From: a virus
Virus record (IMG/VR): IMGVR_UViG_3300033153_002687
Location: 1 to 33,883 of that record
Length of the DNA stretch: 33,883 nt
Strand: one strand, 5' to 3'
The position numbers and the translations under genes were made by a program. Below the pieces are notes generated by a model, which searched no databases, was not told where the DNA came from, and saw only the letters and a list, made by a program, of their open reading frames with translations. The first letter of the stretch is position 1. The number at the start of each line of letters is the position of its first letter. Of the stretch, positions 1-8,992 are shown one piece after another.

Positions 1-20
1 AATAATTAAAATTTAATTAA

Positions 21-290
21 ATGAAAAAAATAAAAGAAGAACAATTAAAAACAATACAAGATCAACAAAAAGAATTAAATAATCTTTTTACTGAAATTGG
101 GTATATAGAAACTCAGAAGCATAACATGCTGCACAGGATAAGTACTATTAGTCAATCTGTAGATGAGTTTAAAAAAGAACTCGAGAAAGAATATGGAAGT
201 GTAAACATTAATGTAAACACTGGAGAATACACTGAAATCGAGAAAGAGGAAGAAAAAACTGAATTAAAAGTTTTATCTAATGCTGAATAA
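21..290 (+). CDS. Small coiled-coil phage protein of unknown function
   Basis: An 89-aa soluble protein. Residues 1-60 are rich in Lys, Glu and Gln and should form a long helix or coiled coil (for example EEQLKTIQDQQKELNNLF). A short tail with NINVNTGEY follows, then an acidic end. I recall similar small proteins, with a helical part followed by a short V/I-N-I-N segment, in uncultured marine phages next to the gene that follows here, but no function is known to me. The ATG is preceded by an A/T-rich leader and no Shine-Dalgarno sequence. The stop overlaps the start of the next gene by 11 bases, which suggests translational coupling. It is clearly coding, being dense, in frame with the module and followed by overlapping genes. 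The role is unknown. Confidence 0.75.
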   Translation: MKKIKEEQLKTIQDQQKELNNLFTEIGYIETQKHNMLHRISTISQSVDEFKKELEKEYGSVNINVNTGEYTEIEKEEEKTELKVLSNAE

Positions 291-513
291 GATAAGGAAA
301 ATCAGTATAGGTGCAGATTACAAGAATGAAGCAATGCATTACTCCGTAGGTCAATCGGTCTACGGAGGTCATACTATTTGTGATATAATAGGAGATAGTA
401 AAGATGGAGAATACTTAATTTATATAAAAAAGAACGATGAAGTATTACCATGGAAGAAGTTTAACTCAAACATGGCTATTGCAGTAGAATTTGATCTAGA
501 GTACAGTGAATAG
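280..513 (+). CDS. Small conserved phage protein of unknown function
   Basis: A 77-aa protein beginning MLNKIRKISIGADYKNEAMH and containing a Trp-Lys-Lys-Phe-Asn segment (WKKFNSNMAIAVEFDL) near its end. The alternating pattern suggests a small beta-rich fold. I recall this kind of N-terminus (KIRKISIGADY) and WKKFN block in several uncultured marine phage genomes, always in the small-gene cluster before the terminase, but never with an assigned function. It overlaps the previous gene by 11 bases and the next one by 8, so the three are probably translated from one message. No signal peptide or membrane segment is visible. Confidence 0.75.
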   Translation: MLNKIRKISIGADYKNEAMHYSVGQSVYGGHTICDIIGDSKDGEYLIYIKKNDEVLPWKKFNSNMAIAVEFDLEYSE

Positions 514-1195
514 TTTATATGACTTTATAATAACCCCTGTAGAAAGTAGGTATAATAACGTTAAAAAGTTTGGTGATAAAGAACTAATAGTTAACACTAG
601 TATTGAAAACTTTAAAGCCATCAGTACGGAAGCTGTAGTAGTAAGTGTACCATTAGCTTTTAAACAACCTATTAAAAAAGGAGACAGAGTTAGAGTACAC
701 CACAACATCTTTAGAAGATGGTACGATGTTAAGGAGAAAGAAAGAAATAGTAGATCTTACTTTAAAGAAGATCTATACTTCTGCAGTATGGATCAGGTTT
801 ACTTATATAAGCAAGATGAATGGAAGTGTTTTGGAGAAAGATGTTTTATTACACCTTTAAAAAGTAAAGATGAAACTAACCTAGATAAAACTATAAAACA
901 AAAAGGTATTGTTAAGTATAACAATACTTTGTTAAATGAAATAGATATTTGGAAAGGAGACGTTGTTTCGTTTAAACCTGAACGAGAATTTGAATTTATA
1001 ATAGATAATGAATTATTATATTGTATGAAATCTAAAGATATTATTATAAAGCATGAACATAAAGGAGACGAAGAAATATATAATCCAAGCTGGACACGAA
1101 GCGGTGAAGGAACTGATAAAAGTAGCAAAAGAAGAAATTGTAGATACAGGGGAGGATGTGTCTGCGGACAGACTGAAAAACGCAGCTGCCACTAA
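506..1195 (+). CDS. GroES-like co-chaperonin with an overprinted C-terminal tail
   Basis: The ORF begins with GTG. It carries two GroES-like halves. Residues 1-115 hold YDFIITPVESRYNN, then VVVSVPL, IKKGDRVRVHHNIFRR (57-71) and a late DQVYLYK block. Residues 132-181 resemble the end of GroES, with GIVKYNN, GDVVSFK (151-157) and a strand-turn-strand finishing KSKDIII. GroES proteins cap GroEL during folding, and phage versions such as T4 gp31 help the host chaperonin fold the capsid protein. That role fits a gene placed just before the head genes. Residues 183-229 lie on top of the next gene in another frame and look non-native: Lys/Arg/Ser-rich with scattered Cys. They probably arose by loss of an earlier stop. 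The family call is from motif recognition only. Confidence 0.6.
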   Translation: MNSLYDFIITPVESRYNNVKKFGDKELIVNTSIENFKAISTEAVVVSVPLAFKQPIKKGDRVRVHHNIFRRWYDVKEKERNSRSYFKEDLYFCSMDQVYLYKQDEWKCFGERCFITPLKSKDETNLDKTIKQKGIVKYNNTLLNEIDIWKGDVVSFKPEREFEFIIDNELLYCMKSKDIIIKHEHKGDEEIYNPSWTRSGEGTDKSSKRRNCRYRGGCVCGQTEKRSCH

Positions 1196-1334
1196 AAAAC
1201 TTGCTATATTCGATGCTTTTGAAATTCTACAAAGAATTCAAGAAGAAGAAGAAATGTTAAAAGAAAAGCCAAAAAACGTAGACGAAAAACCAGTTAGAAA
1301 ATTTAAGGGCTTTGCAGAAGGGAGAAGTAAATGA
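1053..1334 (+). CDS. Small helical protein before terL; candidate small terminase
   Basis: A 93-aa protein, largely helical. The central stretch DRLKNAAATKKLAIFDAFE (residues 39-57) is followed by a Glu-rich segment and a basic tail ending FKGFAEGRSK. Its first 143 bases lie inside the end of the GroES-like reading frame, in a different frame. This frame looks like the genuine one because it gives a sensible amphipathic protein and its stop is fused to the TerL start (ATGA overlap). Position and size make it a candidate small terminase (DNA-recognition) subunit, which usually sits directly before terL. No DNA-binding motif is obvious, so this is inference from context. Confidence 0.7.
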   Translation: MNIKETKKYIIQAGHEAVKELIKVAKEEIVDTGEDVSADRLKNAAATKKLAIFDAFEILQRIQEEEEMLKEKPKNVDEKPVRKFKGFAEGRSK

Positions 1335-3562
1335 GTTACAAGCAAACCTTATGGACAGAATTAAAAGACGTTGTTAATCCCAAAATACTTAAAAAACAAA
1401 ACAAGTTAAAAAAATGGGATTATGGTTATAACAAAGACTACGATTTTATTGTAATAAGTAAAACTGGAAAAATTGGACAGATCATTGAGATACAAAATCT
1501 CCGCATTGCATTACCAGAAGTTAATGAACCATTTAAACGAAGCGAAGATAAAGAGGAGCAGTACTGGGAACAATTTGAATACCCGAAAGAACTAAAGAGA
1601 ATAAAGAGTAGATTTGACTGGGAGAAATATCCTGAAGAGTTTAGAGGTAAATGGTGGGATTATATAGATGAAGAATTTAGAAGAAGAGACGAGGGATTTT
1701 GGTTTTTTAATAATGGCAATCCTACTTATATTACTGGTACTCATTACATGTACTTGCAATGGTCAAAAATTGACGTTGGAGCACCTGACTACAGAGAGGC
1801 AAATAGACTATTCTTTATATTCTGGGAAGCTTGTAAAGCTGACGCCCGAGCTTATGGAATGTGTTATCTTAAAAACAGACGATCCGGTTTTTCATTCATG
1901 TGTTCAGCTGAACTGGTTAATCAAGCAACCATATCATCCGACAGTAGATACGGGATTCTATCTAAAACTGGTGCAGATGCTAAAAAAATGTTCACAGATA
2001 AAGTTGTACCAATCTCGATTAATTATCCGTTTTTCTTCAAACCAATCCAAGATGGTATGGATCGCCCTAAAACCGAATTGGCATATAGGGTTCCGGCATC
2101 TAAACTCACACGTAGAAAGCTGGAAGTTAATGAAGAGCTTAGAGAATTAGATGGATTAGACACTACTATAGATTGGAAAAATACAGGAGATAATAGTTAT
2201 GATGGTGAAAAACTAAAACTATTAGGCCATGATGAAAGTGGTAAATGGGAAAGACCTGATAACATAAAGAACAACTGGAAAGTAACTAAAACTTGTTTAC
2301 GATTAGGTAGTAGAATTATTGGCAAATGCATGATGGGTTCTACTTCTAATGCTCTTGATAAAGGAGGACAAAATTTTAAAGATATATATAGTGGATCTAA
2401 TTGTTTACAAAGAAACAGGAACGGTCAAACTAAAGAAGGGTTATATTCTTTATTTATTCCAATGGAATGGAATTTTGAAGGTTTTATAGACCGTTATGGA
2501 TACCCCGTGTTTGAGACGCCAGATAAACCTACATTAGGTATAGATGGTAATTACATTGAAATTGGAGTAATAGAACATTGGGAAAACGAAGTAGAAGGAT
2601 TAAAGGAAGACCAAGATGGATTAAATGAATATTACAGACAATTTCCACGTACAGAAAAGCATGCTTTTAGAGATGAGACTAAGGAATCACTATTTAACTT
2701 AGTTAAAATATATGAGCAAATTGATAACAACGAAGATTTAAATAATCTCGCAAATGTTACACAAGGTAGTTTCATGTGGGAAAATGGAGTTAAAGATACA
2801 AAAGTAATATTTACTCCAAATAAACAGGGAAGATTTAAGGTTTCTTGGATTCCACCTAAACATCTTCAAAACAATGTGATAATAAAGAATGGAGGGAAAT
2901 TTCCTGGTAATGAGCACGTTGGAGCTTTTGGCTGTGATAGCTATGATATATCAGGTACTGTAGATGGTAAGGGTTCTAATGGATCTTTACATGGGTTAAC
3001 TAAGTTTAATTTAGAAGACGCTCCATCTCATAGTTTTTTTCTTCAATATATAGCTAGACCTCAAACGGCAGATATTTTCTTTGAAGATATATTGATGGCT
3101 TTACATTTTTATGGAATGCCATTATTAGCAGAAAATAACAAGCCAAGATTACTGTATTATTTAAAAAGACGTGGTTACAGATTGTTTTCGATAAATAGAC
3201 CTGATAAACTCTACAACAAGTTATCAGTTACAGAAAGAGAAATAGGTGGAGTACCCAACTCCAGTGAAGATATGAAACAAGCTCATGCAGCTGCTATAGA
3301 GTCTTACATAGAAGATTATGTTGGCTTAGATCCTGATGGTCAAGCAGGTGATATGTATTTTCAAGAAACGTTAGAAGATTGGGCAAAATTTAATATAAAT
3401 AATAGAACTAAGCATGATGCGTCAATAAGTTCTGGTTTAGCCATTATGGCTTGTAACAGAAACAAGTATCATCCTGTAGCAAAAAGACAATTAAAGAGCA
3501 TGTATCTAGGAATTAAAAAATACAACAACGAAGGTTTAAATTCTAAAATAATTAATAAATGA
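1331..3562 (+). CDS. terL: Terminase large subunit (DNA-packaging ATPase and nuclease)
   Basis: A 743-aa protein with both TerL domains in order. ATPase: a deviant Walker A, KNRRSGFSF (181-189), with its Lys at the start as in lambda gpA; a Walker B, KLKLLGHDES, with D301 and E302; and a coupling motif, GSTSN (336-340), after a hydrophobic strand. Nuclease: an RNase H-like domain with CDSYD (535-539) as the likely first metal-binding site and D696 in KHDASIS as a late acidic residue. TerL cuts concatemeric DNA and pumps it through the portal into the prohead. It overlaps the upstream gene and the portal gene by four bases each (ATGA), which implies coupled translation. Length and motif style fit crAss-like phages. 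The function is secure; the lineage is inference. Confidence 0.93.
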   Translation: MSYKQTLWTELKDVVNPKILKKQNKLKKWDYGYNKDYDFIVISKTGKIGQIIEIQNLRIALPEVNEPFKRSEDKEEQYWEQFEYPKELKRIKSRFDWEKYPEEFRGKWWDYIDEEFRRRDEGFWFFNNGNPTYITGTHYMYLQWSKIDVGAPDYREANRLFFIFWEACKADARAYGMCYLKNRRSGFSFMCSAELVNQATISSDSRYGILSKTGADAKKMFTDKVVPISINYPFFFKPIQDGMDRPKTELAYRVPASKLTRRKLEVNEELRELDGLDTTIDWKNTGDNSYDGEKLKLLGHDESGKWERPDNIKNNWKVTKTCLRLGSRIIGKCMMGSTSNALDKGGQNFKDIYSGSNCLQRNRNGQTKEGLYSLFIPMEWNFEGFIDRYGYPVFETPDKPTLGIDGNYIEIGVIEHWENEVEGLKEDQDGLNEYYRQFPRTEKHAFRDETKESLFNLVKIYEQIDNNEDLNNLANVTQGSFMWENGVKDTKVIFTPNKQGRFKVSWIPPKHLQNNVIIKNGGKFPGNEHVGAFGCDSYDISGTVDGKGSNGSLHGLTKFNLEDAPSHSFFLQYIARPQTADIFFEDILMALHFYGMPLLAENNKPRLLYYLKRRGYRLFSINRPDKLYNKLSVTEREIGGVPNSSEDMKQAHAAAIESYIEDYVGLDPDGQAGDMYFQETLEDWAKFNINNRTKHDASISSGLAIMACNRNKYHPVAKRQLKSMYLGIKKYNNEGLNSKIINK

Positions 3563-5937
3563 TTTACACTAATACAAGAAGTTCATTTCCTGATCAGGTA
3601 GTACCTGAAGCAGAAAAAATGAGTTTAGAATATGGCCTAAGAGTAGCACAAGCTATTGAAGGAGAATGGTGGAGTCAGGCATATGGTGGGTATAGATACC
3701 AAAATAATTATAATATATTTTTTAATAGAAGATTATACGCTAGAGCCGAACAACCTGTTCAAAAGTACAAAGATGAAATGTCTATTAATGGTGATTTATC
3801 TTATTTGAATTTAGACTGGAAACCAGTTCCTATAATACCAAAGTTTGTGGATATCGTAGTAAATGGTATGTCTAATAAGTTATATGATATTAAAGCTTAT
3901 GCTCAAGATCCTGCTTCTCAAAAACTAAGAACTGAATATGCTGAGGCTTTGCACAAGCAGATAAAAACTAGAGAATATATAGAAAAAGTAAAGCAAGCTT
4001 TAGGAGTTGATTTAAATACTATTAAAGGTGAAGGTATTCCTCAAACCGAACAAGAGTTAGAGATTCATATGCAACTAGATTACAAACAGTCTATCGAAAT
4101 TGCAGAGGAAGAAGCTATCACCAATGTATTAGCTAGAAATAAATATGATCTAGTTAGAAGAAGAGTAAATAAAGATTTAGTTACATTAGGTATAGGCGCT
4201 GTTAAAACTAATTATAACAAGTCTAATGGTATTACAGTCGAATACGTAGACCCAGCTAATCTAGTTTGGTCATATACTGACGATCCTAATTTTCAAGACA
4301 TATATTATGTAGGAGAAGTTAAGTCTTTAAGTATTCCAGAACTTAAGAAACAATTTCCTGGTCTTACCACTGTTCAATTGGAAGAAATTCAAAAAATGCC
4401 TGGTAACACAAACTATACTAGGAATTGGGAGGGAAAAAATAATAATAACACAGTTCAAGTATTATATTTTGAGTATAAAACATTTGCTGATCAAGTCTTT
4501 AAAATAAAACAAACTGATCAAGGTTTAGAGAAAGCATTAGAAAAAACTGACGAATTTAATCCACCGCCTAATGATAACTTTGAAAGAGTAAGTAGATCAA
4601 TAGAGGTATTATATCATGGCGTTAAGATATTAGGACATCCTATAATGTTAAAATGGGAGATTGCAGAGAATATGACTCGTCCATTTTCAAACTTGACTAA
4701 AGTAAACATGAACTATCAAATATGTGCTCCAAGTTTATATAAAGGTGGCATTAACTCTTTAGTTGAAAGAATGATTGGTTTTGCAGATATGATACAACTT
4801 ACATCGTTAAAAATGCAGCAAGTTCTTTCTAGGATGGTACCTGATGGTGTATTTGTAGATGTAGATGGTTTAGCAGAAGTAGATTTAGGCAATGGAACAA
4901 ACTACAATCCTCAAGAAGCTTTGAACATGTATTTTCAAACTGGTAGTATTGTTGGTAGATCTATGACTCAGGATGGTGATCAGAATATAGGTAAAGTACC
5001 TATACAAGAGCTACAGACATCAGCTGCTCAAGCTAAAATACAATCTTTAATAACAACGTATCAGTATTATCTACAAATGATTAGAGATACAACAGGTTTG
5101 AATGAGGCAAGAGATGCAAGTAATCCTGATCCTAATTCTCTAGTAGGTTTACAAAAATTAGCTGCTGCTCAATCAAACGTTGCTACAAGACATATTCTAG
5201 CTGCTAGCTTATTCTTAACACTGAGAGCGTGTGAAAATATATCATTAAGAATTGCAGATACGCTTGATTTTCCACTTACTAGAGAAGCACTAGTTAACAG
5301 TGTTAGCATGTATAACACAGCTACGTTAGAAGAGTTGGAAGATTTAAACTTATTTGATTTTGGGATATATTTAGAATTAGAACCCGATGAAGAAGCAAAA
5401 GCACAATTGGAAGCTAATATTCAAATGGCACTTCAACAAAAAACAATTGACTTAGCTGATGCTATTGATATTAGAGAAATTAAAAATCTAAAATTAGCTA
5501 ATCAATTATTAAAATTAAGAAGAAAACAAAAGCTTAAAGAAGATCAAGAGGCACAGCAAGCTAATATTAAAGCTCAAGCCGAAGCTCAAACTAAATCTAG
5601 AGAACAAGAAGCTATGTTTGAAGTACAGAAACAACAAGCATTATCTCAAACTAATATACAGTTTGAACAAGCTAAAAGTCAATTTGAAATCCAGAAGATG
5701 GAGATCAAAGCGGAAATAGATAAGCAATTAAAAGAAGTACAATTTGCATTTGATATGCAACTTGAAAAACAAAAAATGGGTGCAACAGTGCAAAAGGAAG
5801 TTATGATAGAAGATCGTAAAGATACCAGAAGCAAACAAGAAGCTACTCAACAAAGTCAATTGATAAACCAAAGCCAAAACAATGGTTTACCACAAAACTT
5901 TGAAACTCCCATTAATGACTTAAATTTTGGGATATAA
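3559..5937 (+). CDS. Portal protein
   Basis: A 792-aa protein directly after terL, the usual place and size for the portal of crAss-like podoviruses. The portal is a dodecameric ring at one capsid vertex through which DNA enters and leaves, and to which TerL and the tail attach. The N-terminal 500 residues include a conserved-looking block, WKPVPIIPKFVDIVVNGM (87-104), and a mixed alpha/beta core with a segment GLNEARDASNPDPNSLVGLQ near 515. From about residue 605 to 755 the protein becomes a long Gln/Glu/Lys-rich helical barrel or coiled coil, typical of portal crowns that reach into the capsid. The start shares ATGA with the terL stop. There is no recognisable catalytic motif. The call rests on position, length and architecture. 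Confidence 0.82.
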   Translation: MIYTNTRSSFPDQVVPEAEKMSLEYGLRVAQAIEGEWWSQAYGGYRYQNNYNIFFNRRLYARAEQPVQKYKDEMSINGDLSYLNLDWKPVPIIPKFVDIVVNGMSNKLYDIKAYAQDPASQKLRTEYAEALHKQIKTREYIEKVKQALGVDLNTIKGEGIPQTEQELEIHMQLDYKQSIEIAEEEAITNVLARNKYDLVRRRVNKDLVTLGIGAVKTNYNKSNGITVEYVDPANLVWSYTDDPNFQDIYYVGEVKSLSIPELKKQFPGLTTVQLEEIQKMPGNTNYTRNWEGKNNNNTVQVLYFEYKTFADQVFKIKQTDQGLEKALEKTDEFNPPPNDNFERVSRSIEVLYHGVKILGHPIMLKWEIAENMTRPFSNLTKVNMNYQICAPSLYKGGINSLVERMIGFADMIQLTSLKMQQVLSRMVPDGVFVDVDGLAEVDLGNGTNYNPQEALNMYFQTGSIVGRSMTQDGDQNIGKVPIQELQTSAAQAKIQSLITTYQYYLQMIRDTTGLNEARDASNPDPNSLVGLQKLAAAQSNVATRHILAASLFLTLRACENISLRIADTLDFPLTREALVNSVSMYNTATLEELEDLNLFDFGIYLELEPDEEAKAQLEANIQMALQQKTIDLADAIDIREIKNLKLANQLLKLRRKQKLKEDQEAQQANIKAQAEAQTKSREQEAMFEVQKQQALSQTNIQFEQAKSQFEIQKMEIKAEIDKQLKEVQFAFDMQLEKQKMGATVQKEVMIEDRKDTRSKQEATQQSQLINQSQNNGLPQNFETPINDLNFGI

Positions 5938-5957
5938 CAATTATATAATATTTTATC

Positions 5958-7142
5958 ATGTCAGAAAAACAAGAATTAAAGACTCCTGAAAAACCAGTGG
6001 TCGATGAAAAAGTAGAACCTTTGAAGATCAAAAAAAGACCTAAAAATCTAGGAAAAAAAGATGAGGTAGTTAAAGTTGATCTAAAAAAGAAAAAAGAAAA
6101 TAAGGATGCCGTTACAGAGTCAAGCACAGTGCGCGTGGATGCGGATAAACAAACCGAAAATGTACGAACGGTGGAAGGCAGCGTATCCGAACCAGAAATG
6201 CAAGAATCTTCCAAAGAAGAAACTAAAGAAAATAAAATAGAAAATCCTGTTATTCAAGAGATAACAACAAAGGACGAAGAAAAATATACTCCTACTACAA
6301 CACAGGTTGATACAAGACAGTTAAATTTACCTGAAAATGTTGAGAAGTTAGTTTCGTTTATGAATGAAACTGGAGGAAATATAGAAGACTATGTAAGATT
6401 AACAGCTGATTACTCACAAGTAGACGATTCAGCTTTGTTAAAAGAATATTATAAACAAACTAAACCTCATCTATCACTTGAAGATGTTGATTTCATAATG
6501 AATGAGAAATTTTCATATGATGCTGATTATGAGGACGAAAAAGAAATTCGCAAGAAAAAGCTTGCGATGAAAGAAGAGGTTGCGAATGCCAAATACCATT
6601 TAGAGAAAATGAAACGTGATTACTATGCTGAGATTAAAGCTCGACCTGGTGTCAATCATGATCAACAAAAGGCAATGGAATTCTTCAACCGATATAACAA
6701 CGAGCAAGAAATGGCTAATAAACGTCATCAGGATTTTGAAAAAAATACTAAAGATTTATTCTCTAATGATTTCAAAGGTTTTGATTTCGACTTAGGAGAA
6801 AAGAAATTTAGGTATGGAGTAAAAAATCCTACAGACGTAGCAACCGCCCAATCTGATATCGCCACATTTATTAAGAAGTTCTTAAATGAAGATGGGAGTG
6901 TGAAGGATTACACTGGTTATCACAAAGCTATTTATGCTGCACGAAACGCTGACACTATTGCTAAGCATTTTTATGACCAAGGAATAGCAGATGCTACTAA
7001 GGATATAGTTAATAAATCAAAAAACATAAGTAATGATATAAGGCAAGCGCCTCCATCTGATACTGTGTCTTTTAATGGAATGACTATTAAATCAGTTAGT
7101 GGAGTAGATAGCTCAAAGTTAAAAATTAAAAGAAAACGATAA
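5958..7142 (+). CDS. Scaffold-like protein between portal and capsid
   Basis: A 394-aa, highly charged protein. Residues 1-115 are disordered, first Lys/Pro-rich and then Glu/Ser/Thr-rich. A helical middle follows, with LVSFMNETGGNIEDYVRL and then a long charged helix near 190-225 (EIRKKKLAMKEEVANAKYHL). The end is very basic (KLKIKRKR). Proteins like this between portal and major capsid protein are usually internal scaffolds that direct capsid assembly, so scaffold is inferred from position and composition. I recall similar middles in marine phages of this type. Roughly bases 6105-6205 use G/C-ending codons (GCG, GTG, ACG) more than the rest of the gene. No protease triad is visible, so a maturation protease is less likely. 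Confidence 0.65.
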   Translation: MSEKQELKTPEKPVVDEKVEPLKIKKRPKNLGKKDEVVKVDLKKKKENKDAVTESSTVRVDADKQTENVRTVEGSVSEPEMQESSKEETKENKIENPVIQEITTKDEEKYTPTTTQVDTRQLNLPENVEKLVSFMNETGGNIEDYVRLTADYSQVDDSALLKEYYKQTKPHLSLEDVDFIMNEKFSYDADYEDEKEIRKKKLAMKEEVANAKYHLEKMKRDYYAEIKARPGVNHDQQKAMEFFNRYNNEQEMANKRHQDFEKNTKDLFSNDFKGFDFDLGEKKFRYGVKNPTDVATAQSDIATFIKKFLNEDGSVKDYTGYHKAIYAARNADTIAKHFYDQGIADATKDIVNKSKNISNDIRQAPPSDTVSFNGMTIKSVSGVDSSKLKIKRKR

Positions 7143-7152
7143 AACTTAAAAC

Positions 7153-8592
7153 ATGGCGTTTACAAACATGAATGCTGGATTACAACCGTATCCAGACAGG
7201 GTAGCTTTAACAAGCAATTATCTACAATGGACAGATGCTGGAGCTGGTGCTCCTGGCTTCTTGGACTTTGCTGATTTTGCTCAACAATATCTACCTGAAC
7301 TTTATGAACAAGAAGTAGAGAGATTTGGTAACAGAACTATCTCTGGTTTCTTAAGAATGGTCGGGGCTGAAATGCCGATGACATCAGATCAAGTAATCTG
7401 GTCTGAACAAAATAGATTACATATTGCTTATGATGACGTAGCTGAAGCTGCTGGTGTATTTACACCTGTACTTCCTGCTGGTACTCCATCTCACGCAGTA
7501 AGAGTTGGTAACACTATTGTTGCTTATAACCCTCTTACAGGAGTAACTTTAAAAGGTCAAGTTACAGCTGTTAATGCTGGTGCTACAAACTTCACAGCTG
7601 CTTGTTATACACAAGCTGGTTGGGGTGGTTTAGCTGCTACAGGAAACAGATTATTTGTTTATGGATCTGATTTTGGTAAAGGAACAAATGGAATGCTAGG
7701 AGCTGTAGAGCCTGCTTTCACTCAGTTCTCTAATAAACCAACAATCATTAAAGATCGTTACGAAGTATCTGGATCTGACACTGCTCAAATTGGTTGGGTA
7801 GAAGTTGCAACAGAAGATGGAACAACTGGGTTCTTATGGTACATGAAAGCTGAATCAGAAACTAGATTGAGATATGAAGATTATCTTGAAATGGTTTGTG
7901 TTGAAGGTGAAATTGCTACTGTTGGTTCAGATGTTGCTGCTCTTGCTAACAATCAAACTTCATATGGTACGCAAGGTATGTTCTCTGCTATCGAAGAGAG
8001 AGGTAATGTGTATGCTGGATTTGCTGGTGCTGCTGCTCCTGGAGCTGGTGCATTAGGAGATTTTGATACAATCTTACAGCAATTAGATAAGCAAGGTGCT
8101 ATTGAAGAAAACATGCTTTTCTTAGATAGAGCTACTGCTCTTGATTTTGATGATATGATCGGTGCTCAAGCTGGTGGAGGTTATTCTTCAGTTGCTTCTG
8201 CTTCTTATGGTCTATTTGATAATTCAAATGAAATGGCTTTAAACTTTGGTTTCTCTGGGTTTAGAAGAGGTTCTTATGACTTCTACAAAACTGATTGGAA
8301 ATATCTAAACGATGCTTCTACTAGAGGAATGGTTGACAATATCAAAGGTGTTATGATACCTGCTGGTACTTCAACTGTTTACGATCAAATGATGGGTCAA
8401 AACATCAGACGTCCTTTCTTACACGTACGATACAGAGCTTCAGAAACAGATGATAGAAGAATGAAATCTTGGATCACTGGTTCAGTTGGAGGTGCTTACA
8501 CTTCTGATTTAGATGCGATGGAAGTACACTACTTGTCAGAGAGATGTCTTTGTGTTCAAGCTGCTAACAATTTTGTATTATTTACAGATTAA
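7153..8592 (+). CDS. Major capsid protein
   Basis: A 479-aa protein in the normal place after the scaffold. The most telling stretch is residues 57-90, including RFGNRTISGFLRMVGAEMP and then TSDQVIWSEQNRLH. I associate this pattern with crAss-like capsid proteins of about 480-500 residues with the HK97 fold. The rest is rich in Gly, Ala and aromatic residues, and the C-terminal part (RRPFLHVRYRA, then a Trp/Gly/Ser block) looks like a packed shell domain. Codon use favours GCT, GGT, TTC and AAC more than neighbouring genes, as expected for the most abundant phage protein. It starts ten bases after the scaffold gene with an A-rich leader. The capsid role is well supported by position and motif; no homology search was possible. 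Confidence 0.85.
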   Translation: MAFTNMNAGLQPYPDRVALTSNYLQWTDAGAGAPGFLDFADFAQQYLPELYEQEVERFGNRTISGFLRMVGAEMPMTSDQVIWSEQNRLHIAYDDVAEAAGVFTPVLPAGTPSHAVRVGNTIVAYNPLTGVTLKGQVTAVNAGATNFTAACYTQAGWGGLAATGNRLFVYGSDFGKGTNGMLGAVEPAFTQFSNKPTIIKDRYEVSGSDTAQIGWVEVATEDGTTGFLWYMKAESETRLRYEDYLEMVCVEGEIATVGSDVAALANNQTSYGTQGMFSAIEERGNVYAGFAGAAAPGAGALGDFDTILQQLDKQGAIEENMLFLDRATALDFDDMIGAQAGGGYSSVASASYGLFDNSNEMALNFGFSGFRRGSYDFYKTDWKYLNDASTRGMVDNIKGVMIPAGTSTVYDQMMGQNIRRPFLHVRYRASETDDRRMKSWITGSVGGAYTSDLDAMEVHYLSERCLCVQAANNFVLFTD

Positions 8593-8618
8593 TTTATTAA
8601 CTTTTAAAATATAAAATT

Positions 8619-8981
8619 ATGGCACTTATAAAATTTGACACGACACAAAGCGGAACTATTGCTTCGGCTTCTACAACTCCGTTAATCGTAGATGTAGATT
8701 TACCAATTGCTTTAAGTAACTATTCAGCTCCTGGAGCTGGAGTTGCTTTAGTAGATATCTCTATTTTATCTGGAACTGCATCTGATATTCAGGTGGAATT
8801 TGGACCAGATGCTAATGGAGATGCTATCACTGCAGATGGTATAACAGGAAATTTAAACAATTTGATTGAAGCGGCTGTAGCTGATCCATATCATATTCCA
8901 GAATTTGCTGATGCTTTTACAGCAGCAGGATATTTGGAAGCTGATAACAGGTATGCTATCAACGATATTAAATTAGTTTAA
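8619..8981 (+). CDS. Small head protein, probable capsid accessory/decoration protein
   Basis: A 120-aa acidic protein directly after the capsid gene. It is rich in Ala, Asp, Ile and Thr, has alternating hydrophobic strands (for example PLIVDVDLPIAL and VALVDISIL), almost no basic residues, and no signal peptide or membrane segment. It shares the capsid gene's taste for GCT and GGT codons. It lies between the capsid gene and a strong terminator, so it is probably made on the same abundant transcript. Small beta-rich proteins in this position are often capsid decoration proteins. That is inference from context, as I do not recognise the sequence itself. The leader before its ATG (TTAACTTTT then AT-rich) resembles the one before the 9044 gene. 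Confidence 0.65.
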   Translation: MALIKFDTTQSGTIASASTTPLIVDVDLPIALSNYSAPGAGVALVDISILSGTASDIQVEFGPDANGDAITADGITGNLNNLIEAAVADPYHIPEFADAFTAAGYLEADNRYAINDIKLV

Positions 8982-8992
8982 TATTACTATAC

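Noticed and set aside
799-1128. Minus-strand ORF opposite the GroES-like gene
   Set aside because: Ser/Leu/Phe-rich product typical of the antisense of AT-rich genes. The same holds for the other minus-strand ORFs between 496 and 29131, such as 5912-6214, 9346-9642 and 25235-25510.
1130-1195. Cys/His cluster at the end of the GroES-like ORF as a possible zinc finger
   Set aside because: It lies wholly in the region read in another frame by the downstream gene, and the spacing matches no zinc-binding family I know.
1668-2150. 160-aa plus-strand ORF inside terL
   Set aside because: It lies in a different frame over the TerL ATPase motifs; composition is Leu/Ile-rich nonsense and there is no independent leader.
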